Below the pieces are notes generated by a model. That model made no database searches. It had not been told where the DNA came from and worked only from the letters and a program-made list of their open reading frames with translations. The position numbers and the translations under genes were made by a program. A stretch of 17,425 nt of DNA from DATAAZ01 sp036259875 (GTDB lineage: Bacteria; Actinomycetota; Thermoleophilia; Gaiellales; Gaiellaceae), in the NCBI GenBank assembly GCA_036259875.1, contig DATAAZ010000003.1, positions 1-17,425 on the forward strand. The letters run 5' to 3'. This document shows, one piece after another, positions 7,561-11,322 of the stretch (position 1 is its first letter; the number at the start of each line of letters is the position of its first letter).

Positions 7561-7647
7561 GTGGTTCGCCTGAGAGTCAAGGTAATTGGTCTCGTCAGCC
7601 TTCTGGGCTCGTTCGCGCTGGTGGGCGGGCTCGGAAGAAACTGGTAG
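7561..7647 (+). CDS. 28-residue putative membrane peptide
   Basis: The frame opens at GTG 7561 and reads MVRLRVKVIGLVSLLGSF followed by a Gly-rich hydrophobic end and the C-terminus LGRNW, then TAG. GGAGGT at 7550-7555 lies five bases before the start, one of the best Shine-Dalgarno sites in the window. A TATGCT hexamer lies upstream. The peptide has a basic N-terminus (Arg3, Arg5, Lys7), one transmembrane-length segment (about 8-24) and a short RNW tail, as in small single-pass membrane proteins. It lies opposite the open 5' extension of the HD-GYP frame, so only one of the two is likely real; the signals favour this one. A long hairpin follows 17 bases after the stop. Function is unknown. 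Confidence 0.5.
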   Translation: MVRLRVKVIGLVSLLGSFALVGGLGRNW

Positions 7648-7664
7648 GGCCCACCCAGTCTGCG

Positions 7665-7721
7665 AGTTTCCACAGTTTGTGACATCCCTCCCGTGAGGGA
7701 TCTCCACAAGCTGTGGAAACT
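7665..7721. terminator. 57-nt long hairpin between convergent genes, possible bidirectional terminator
   Basis: AGTTTCCACAG at 7665-7675 pairs perfectly with CTGTGGAAACT at 7711-7721. Pairing continues through one G-U and five more pairs. After a 2x3 internal loop, ATCCCTC (7684-7690) pairs with GAGGGAT (7695-7701) around a CCGT loop. That gives 24 pairs in total. It lies between the stop of the 28-residue peptide and the stop of the leftward LuxR gene. No T tract follows on either strand, so termination by this hairpin alone is inferred. Confidence 0.6.
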
Positions 7722-7754
7722 TGCGCCCTGCCGCGCCTAGTTTCCCGCGACGAG

Positions 7755-8087
7755 CTAGGCGATCAGGCCGCGGCGGAAGCCGATTGCGACCGCGTGCGCG
7801 CGGCTGCGCGCCTGCAGCTTCGCCAGGAGGTGGCGGACGTGCGACTTGACCGTCTCCTCCGAGAGGAAGAGGCGCTGGCCGATCTCGCGGTTCACGAGGC
7901 CCTCCGAGATGAGCTGGAGGACCTCGATCTCGCGCATCGTCGGCTCTTGCTCGAGCTCACGGAGCGGGGCCGTGAACGGAATGACCTCGGCGCTCTGCCC
8001 GGCGTCGCGCCGCGCCGCAACCTGGTCGAACTCCCGGGAATGCGCGAGGTAGCGGTTGAGGATGTCCTTCCGCTGGGCAGCGTCCAT
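7755..8087 (-). CDS. LuxR-family HTH regulator, 110 aa
   Basis: Numbered from the ATG at 8087, residues 1-45 form a charged helical lead (MDAAQRKDILNRYLAHSREF). Residues 46-108 are a LuxR/GerE HTH domain: REIEVLQLISEGLVNREIG, then LFLSEETVKSHVRHLLAKLQ with the recognition helix, ending GFRRGLIA. There is no receiver domain; the family often acts with a partner or as a sporulation- or GerE-like regulator. The frame is open to 8330, but the extra 81 residues are low-complexity and cross a promoter-like TAGGGT and two inverted repeats. I therefore prefer 8087. It diverges from the CECx4C gene pair across 168 bp containing these repeats, so it may regulate both itself and them. That is inference. 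The stop is TAG. Confidence 0.82.
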   Translation of the reverse strand: MDAAQRKDILNRYLAHSREFDQVAARRDAGQSAEVIPFTAPLRELEQEPTMREIEVLQLISEGLVNREIGQRLFLSEETVKSHVRHLLAKLQARSRAHAVAIGFRRGLIA

Positions 8088-8124
8088 CTCGCCGGTGAAA
8101 TCGGCACCCGTCCGTGGGCCGGAC

Positions 8125-8130
8125 ACCCTA
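8125..8130 (-). promoter_or_regulatory. -10 hexamer of the 110-aa LuxR gene
   Basis: TAGGGT on the minus strand gives a predicted start at 8118 and a 31-base leader to the ATG at 8087. An inverted repeat at 8144-8168 sits where a -35 element or an operator would be. Confidence 0.35.
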
Positions 8131-8143
8131 GAACGAGTGAGTC

Positions 8144-8168
8144 CGAGCTCCCGGCGAAACGGAGCTCG
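8144..8168. repeat. inverted repeat 1 in the divergent spacer (possible operator)
   Basis: CGAGCTCC (8144-8151) and GGAGCTCG (8161-8168) are perfect 8-bp inverted arms separated by nine bases. The centre is about 38 bp upstream of the predicted LuxR transcript start. Confidence 0.4.
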
Positions 8169-8173
8169 CAGCT

Positions 8174-8212
8174 CGAAAGCGGTACCGCACGCAGTACCCG
8201 GCGCCGCTTTCG
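8174..8212. repeat. inverted repeat 2 in the divergent spacer
   Basis: CGAAAGCGG (8174-8182) and CCGCTTTCG (8204-8212) are perfect 9-bp arms. A second, nested pair, GGTAC (8181-8185) and GTACC (8194-8198), overlaps the left arm. It may be an operator or a structured leader for the rightward gene at 8256. Confidence 0.4.
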
Positions 8213-8255
8213 TTTGCGGCCTGCCGTCGCTCGGTACGTCGAACGTTGCGCCGCG

Positions 8256-8549
8256 ATGAGGACACGACGGCAACGTCTCGCCGAGATCGAGTACGCGTTC
8301 CGGACCGCGAACGAGCGGTTCTCGGCGCACGCCGAGAAGATCGTCTCGGACGCGACGCCCGTGCCGTTCCTCTGCGAATGCGCGGACGAGCGCTGCCTCG
8401 CGCGGATCGAGCTCTCACTTGCCGAGTACCGCGACCTCCGCCGCCATCCCCGCCACTTTATGATCATTCCGGGCCACCCCACGCTCGAAGAGGAGACGCT
8501 CGTCAGCGACAACGGTCACTTCCACGTCGTCGAGAAGGACGAGGGATAA
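8256..8549 (+). CDS. small CECx4C-motif protein of unknown function, first copy
   Basis: This 97-residue protein starts MRTRRQRLAEIEYAFRTANE, a helical segment. At about 39-48 it has FLCECADERC, a Cys-x-Cys-x4-Cys motif that could bind a metal such as zinc. It continues with IELSLAEYRDLRRHP and IIPGHP, ending near HFHVVEKDEG. The following gene encodes a clearly homologous protein with the same order of elements. No enzyme motif, signal peptide or membrane segment is present, so a cytoplasmic regulatory or binding role is a guess. The ATG at 8256 follows the spacer shared with the divergent LuxR gene, with no strong Shine-Dalgarno site. TAA at 8547-8549 overlaps the presumed start of the second copy. 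Confidence 0.72.
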   Translation: MRTRRQRLAEIEYAFRTANERFSAHAEKIVSDATPVPFLCECADERCLARIELSLAEYRDLRRHPRHFMIIPGHPTLEEETLVSDNGHFHVVEKDEG

Positions 8550-8875
8550 CGACGGGCGACCCGCGAGCCGATCGGATCGCCCGAAACGAGGCGCTCTTCC
8601 GCGACGTCAACGAGCGGATCCGCGACCTGAGCGAGGAGACCGGCTCCGAGCTTGTCGACTTCCTCTGCGAATGCGGTGACGACGACTGCGTCGAGCGGAT
8701 CGCGCTGACGCCGGCCGAGTACGAGCGGGTGCGGGCCGACCCCGTCCTCTTCGCCGTCGCGGCCGGCCACGTGGTTCCGCAGGTCGAGCGGGTCGTCGAA
8801 GCAAACGAGCGATTCCAGACGGTGCGGAAGCTGCCGGGCGAGCAGGCGATCGCGCGCAAGACGAGCCCCCGGTAG
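8546..8875 (+). CDS. small CECx4C-motif protein, second copy, apparent ATA start
   Basis: This paralogue of the preceding protein has RIARNEALFRDVNERIRDL, then DFLCECGDDDC with the same Cys-x-Cys-x4-Cys spacing, then RIALTPAEYERVRADP, GHVVPQVERVVEANERF and a basic tail. Coding looks intact, but there is no ATG, GTG or TTG in frame between position 8379 and the conserved region. The best candidate is ATA at 8546, inside GGATAACG. AAGGA at 8535-8539 gives a Shine-Dalgarno site six bases before it. ATA overlaps the TAA of the first copy just as ATG overlaps TGA in common ATGA junctions. Other readings are a -1 frameshift fusing both copies, a mutation that weakens expression, or a base-call error at 8548. 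The stop is TAG. Confidence 0.62.
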   Translation: MTTGDPRADRIARNEALFRDVNERIRDLSEETGSELVDFLCECGDDDCVERIALTPAEYERVRADPVLFAVAAGHVVPQVERVVEANERFQTVRKLPGEQAIARKTSPR

Positions 8876-8892
8876 GAATGCGAACCGGCCGG

Positions 8893-8898
8893 TACGGT
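8893..8898 (+). promoter_or_regulatory. possible -10 hexamer of the GAF-LuxR gene
   Basis: TACGGT would start a transcript near 8905, leaving a 27-base leader to the ATG at 8932. It lies just after the stop of the CECx4C pair, so read-through from that operon is also possible. Confidence 0.3.
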
Positions 8899-8931
8899 TT
8901 CCGGCCGCCCACGAAGAGGAACACTGGAGGG

Positions 8932-9735
8932 ATGGACGGTCGGTCGCAGACGGCACCGCAGCCCGCCCGCGCGCGCGAGGCTGCGGCCTTGCTTGCCGAA
9001 CGCGAGCGGCTGCGGCGCGGGCTCCACGAGGCGGTCACGCAGGTCGAGGCCGCGAGCCTGGCGAGCTCGCTCCAGCGGATCGCCGACAAGCTCCCGGAGG
9101 CGATCTCCGTCGAGACGGCGAGCATCCGGCTTCGGGCCAGCGACGGCGACCGCGATCTCCATCTTCTTGCTGCGTCCGGCGTCGCGACCGCGGACGTTCG
9201 GCGCCTCGCGTTCACGCCGATCTCGCTCGCGCACGCGCGGACGCTCTTCGCGCTCGGCCCGCGGCATTCGCAGGCGCGTGAGCTCGGGCTTCGGTGGGTC
9301 GTCGGCGAATGGATCATCGGCCCCGAGGGCCTCGCCGGCTGTATCTCGGTCGGGACGCGAACCGAGCGCCGCCCGTCCGGGGACGACCTGGAGCGGCTCG
9401 CCGTCGTGGCCGAGCAGCTCGGGGAGCGGCTCGGCCGCGTAGATCGGCGCACGCGCATGCTCCGCCTCGCCGCGGTCGAGGTCGCGCGAGAGGCCGCACG
9501 AAGCGGCGCGCCGCTTACGCCCGACGACGCAACCGCCGTCCTCCGGCCGCGCGAGCGGCTGATCCTCGACCTCTACGCGAACGGCCTCGGTACGGCGGCG
9601 ATCGCCGACGTGCTGGTCATCTCGCCGCACACGGTCCGGACGCATACGAAGCTCGCCATGCGGCGGCTCGGGGTTCACTCGCGCGACGAGGCGGCCAAGA
9701 TCGTCGCCGCACGGCGCGTCCTGGCAATCGTGTAG
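8932..9735 (+). CDS. GAF-domain LuxR-type transcriptional regulator
   Basis: From ATG 8932 this is 267 residues. Residues about 10-45 are a helical lead, and about 33-165 look like a GAF sensor domain (SLQRIADKLPEAISVETASIRLRA, LLAASGVATADVRRL, ISVGTRTERRP). A helical connector follows. Residues 203-262 are a LuxR HTH: LRPRERLILDLYANGLGTAA then VISPHTVRTHTKLAMRRLGV. The GAF ligand is unknown. Residues 8926-8930 GGAGG lie one base from this ATG, too close for ideal spacing, while AGAGGA is 11 bases away. An in-frame ATG at 8878, two bases after the previous stop, would add 18 residues and is a real alternative. It is third in the rightward set after the CECx4C pair. It ends in TAG before a perfect 13-bp hairpin. 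Confidence 0.82.
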   Translation: MDGRSQTAPQPARAREAAALLAERERLRRGLHEAVTQVEAASLASSLQRIADKLPEAISVETASIRLRASDGDRDLHLLAASGVATADVRRLAFTPISLAHARTLFALGPRHSQARELGLRWVVGEWIIGPEGLAGCISVGTRTERRPSGDDLERLAVVAEQLGERLGRVDRRTRMLRLAAVEVAREAARSGAPLTPDDATAVLRPRERLILDLYANGLGTAAIADVLVISPHTVRTHTKLAMRRLGVHSRDEAAKIVAARRVLAIV

Positions 9736-9751
9736 TCAGACGCCACCAACG

Positions 9752-9777
9752 CGGAAGGCGCCCGCGGGCGCCTTCCG
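9752..9777. terminator. perfect 26-bp palindrome, terminator-like
   Basis: CGGAAGGCGCCCG at 9752-9764 is followed directly by its exact reverse complement. It lies 16 bases after the GAF-LuxR stop and before the stop of the convergent 51-residue gene, so it could serve both strands. No T tract follows. Confidence 0.65.
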
Positions 9778-9803
9778 TCGGCTGCCTCGCTGCAAGCAGC
9801 CCG

Positions 9804-9959
9804 CTACGCCGAGACGAGGTCTCCCTCGCGCTCGCGCTCGACGGGCTCCTCGGCCGGCTCGGCCCGGAACTCCGGCCGCTCGAGATCCTCCTCGCGAATC
9901 ACGTCCGTCGCCCGGGTTTCGACCACTTCGTCGTCCCTCGTCAACCGCTCCCAGCACAT
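9804..9959 (-). CDS. small acidic protein of unknown function, 51 aa
   Basis: The frame starts at ATG 9959 with MCWERLTRDDEVVETRATDV and continues Glu/Arg-rich to EREGDLVSA. It has no membrane segment or recognised motif and is probably helical or disordered. A GGAGGAGGAG stretch on the minus strand (9966-9975) lies about six bases upstream, a very strong Shine-Dalgarno site that makes this a credible gene despite its size. It sits 76 bp downstream of the sigma-factor gene on the same strand, behind a pair of competing hairpins, so it may be cotranscribed with it. A role as a sigma-linked modulator would be speculation. It ends in TAG. Confidence 0.6.
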   Translation of the reverse strand: MCWERLTRDDEVVETRATDVIREEDLERPEFRAEPAEEPVEREREGDLVSA

Positions 9960-9982
9960 AGCGCGCTCCTCCTCCGATCGAC

Positions 9983-10007
9983 ACGGGGAAGGTTCCCCGT
10001 TCGGGGA
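9983..10007 (-). promoter_or_regulatory. two mutually exclusive hairpins in the leader of the 51-aa gene
   Basis: In plus-strand letters, ACGGGGAA (9983-9990) pairs with TTCCCCGT (9993-10000). The same TCCCCG (9994-9999) can instead pair with CGGGGA (10002-10007). Both structures sit just upstream of the strong Shine-Dalgarno site, and one could alternatively terminate the sigma transcript. A TTAGGT (minus strand, 10011-10016) might be a weak -10. Confidence 0.35.
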
Positions 10008-10035
10008 GGCACCTAACGGGAGCGCCGACGTTGCT

Positions 10036-11127
10036 CTACGCGGCCGCGACGGAGGCGAGGTCGCGAATCGCCGCGAGCCGCGCGAGCGCCTGCGCCTCGA
10101 GCTGGCGGACGCGCTCGCGAGTGAGGCCAAGCTCGGCCCCGATCGCCTCGAGCGTCCACGCCTCGCCGTCGAAGCCGAAGCGAAGCTCGAGGATCCGCCG
10201 CTCCCGCTCGGGAAGCGCGTCGAGCGCGCGGCGGACGCCCTGCTTGCGAAGCGACTCCTCGGCCTCGTCGAACGGGTCGGCTGCCTCACGGTCGGCGAAG
10301 AGGTCGCCGAGCTCGCCCTCGTCGTCGGCACCGACGTTCTGGTTCAGCGAGACGGACGCCTGCGCGGCCCCCATCGCCTCGTCGACGTGCTGGATCGGCA
10401 GGCCGGTCGCCTCCGCGAGCTCCTCCTTCGTCGCCTCGCGGCCCAGCTCGACCTCGAGCCGGCGGGCGGCACGCCCGAGCTTCTGCTGGCGCTCGACCAC
10501 GTGGACGGGCACGCGGATCGTGCGGGCGTTGTTCGCGACGGCGCGCTGCACGGACTGGCGGATCCACCAGGTCGCGTAGGTGGAGAACTTGAAGCCGCGG
10601 CGCCAGTCGAACTTCTCGACCGCGCGGTTCAGGCCGAGCGTGCCCTCCTGGATCAGGTCGAGAAACGGGACTCCGAGCCCGCGGTAGCCCTTCGCGATCG
10701 AGACGACGAGGCGCAGGTTCGACTCGATCATCCGCCGCTTCGCGAGCATGTCGCCCTTCTCGATCCGCTTCGCGAGCATTACCTCCTCGGAGGCGGTCAG
10801 GAGCTTGTGCCGGCCCACGTCGGCGAGGAAGAGCTGCAGACTGTCGCCCGCGCCGATCACCGGCTCGGCGGAAAGGTCGACCTCGTCAGGCTCCTCGCGC
10901 GGCGGACCGATCTCGTGCCCGAGCGCCTCGAGCTCCTGCGTCAACTCGGCGATCTCATCCTCCGCGAGGTCGAGCTCGAGCGCAAGCGCCTCGAGCTCGG
11001 CCGGCTCGATGTAGCCTCGCTCCTCGGCCGCCTCGAGGAGCGCGCGGGCCTGGACGGTCTCCAATACTTCCTGAGCGGTGTGGTGGCTCAAGTGCCTCTT
11101 TTGTCCTTTCGCAGAAAACCCGTGCAC
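10036..11127 (-). CDS. RNA polymerase sigma factor, sigma-70 RpoD/SigA-like
   Basis: This sigma-70 protein (363 residues from GTG 11127) directs core RNA polymerase to promoters. A short region 1.1-like segment lies at about 25-72 (LLEAAEERGYIEPAELEAL). Region 1.2 is about 95-125, region 2 about 129-199 with DLIQEGTLGLNRAVEKFDWRRGF and FSTYATWWIRQSVQRA, region 3 about 204-282, and region 4 about 295-352 with the HTH TLEAIGAELGLTRERVRQLE. It is complete but shorter than most actinobacterial principal sigmas, so it could be group 1 or group 2. The start is uncertain. GTG 11127 lies inside a 16-bp palindrome, while TTG 11091 follows AAGAGG and would give 351 residues. Topoisomerase III lies 195 bp upstream on the same strand. 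It ends in TAG. Confidence 0.88.
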   Translation of the reverse strand: MHGFSAKGQKRHLSHHTAQEVLETVQARALLEAAEERGYIEPAELEALALELDLAEDEIAELTQELEALGHEIGPPREEPDEVDLSAEPVIGAGDSLQLFLADVGRHKLLTASEEVMLAKRIEKGDMLAKRRMIESNLRLVVSIAKGYRGLGVPFLDLIQEGTLGLNRAVEKFDWRRGFKFSTYATWWIRQSVQRAVANNARTIRVPVHVVERQQKLGRAARRLEVELGREATKEELAEATGLPIQHVDEAMGAAQASVSLNQNVGADDEGELGDLFADREAADPFDEAEESLRKQGVRRALDALPERERRILELRFGFDGEAWTLEAIGAELGLTRERVRQLEAQALARLAAIRDLASVAAA

Positions 11128-11132
11128 GGGTT
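11117..11132 (-). promoter_or_regulatory. palindrome followed by T tract in the sigma leader, attenuator- or operator-like
   Basis: AACCCGTGCACGGGTT is a perfect 16-bp palindrome, followed on the minus strand by TTCT, making a short intrinsic-terminator-like shape. It covers the GTG at 11127 and lies ahead of the alternative TTG start at 11091. Confidence 0.4.
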
Positions 11133-11161
11133 AAGACGCCCTTTTCCGAAAAAACGTTCGC

Positions 11162-11167
11162 AGCGTA
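11162..11167 (-). promoter_or_regulatory. -10 hexamer of the sigma-factor gene
   Basis: TACGCT on the minus strand, with a partial -35 TTGGTC at 11186-11191 and an 18-bp spacer. The predicted start is 11155. The -35 falls inside the 25-bp palindrome. Confidence 0.45.
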
Positions 11168-11172
11168 TGGCT

Positions 11173-11197
11173 GATTCCCTGGTCAGACCAAGGAATC
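11173..11197. repeat. 25-bp near-perfect palindrome over the sigma-gene -35 region
   Basis: GATTCCCTGGTC and GACCAAGGAATC flank a central A at 11185, with 11 of 12 arm positions complementary. Its overlap with the -35 suggests a binding site for a dimeric regulator. Confidence 0.5.
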
Positions 11198-11206
11198 TTC
11201 CCCCAC

Positions 11207-11222
11207 TTAACCAGGCTTTAAC
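11207..11222. repeat. TTAAC direct repeat with 11-bp period
   Basis: TTAAC occurs at 11207-11211 and 11218-11222, one helical turn apart, about 52-67 bp upstream of the predicted sigma transcript start. Tandem 11-bp repeats are the usual site shape for winged-helix (OmpR/PhoP-type) regulators. Two short copies are weak evidence. Confidence 0.25.
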
Positions 11223-11274
11223 GTACCAAGACGGCCGGAAGTTACTCCTCGGCGCGGCTGCCTTCGTCACTTCG

Positions 11275-11292
11275 GCGGCGCACGGGCGCCGC
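11275..11292 (-). terminator. hairpin downstream of topoisomerase III
   Basis: GCGGCGC and GCGCCGC form a perfect 7-bp stem around a four-base loop, 31 bp beyond the topB stop. There is no T tract. Confidence 0.4.
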
Positions 11293-11322
11293 TTGCGGTC
11301 CCGGTCGTCCGGACGGGCGAGC

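Noticed and set aside
7542..7709. 56-residue N-terminal extension of the HD-GYP protein
   Set aside because: The segment has no domain character and lies opposite the 28-residue peptide, its Shine-Dalgarno site and part of the long hairpin.
7665..7721. Replication origin or DnaA-box cluster
   Set aside because: There are only two imperfect box-like sequences, both forced by one palindrome, with no AT-rich unwinding region and no dnaA or dnaN.
8088..8330. 81-residue N-terminal extension of the 110-aa LuxR protein
   Set aside because: It is low-complexity and crosses the TAGGGT hexamer, both inverted repeats and the start of the divergent gene.
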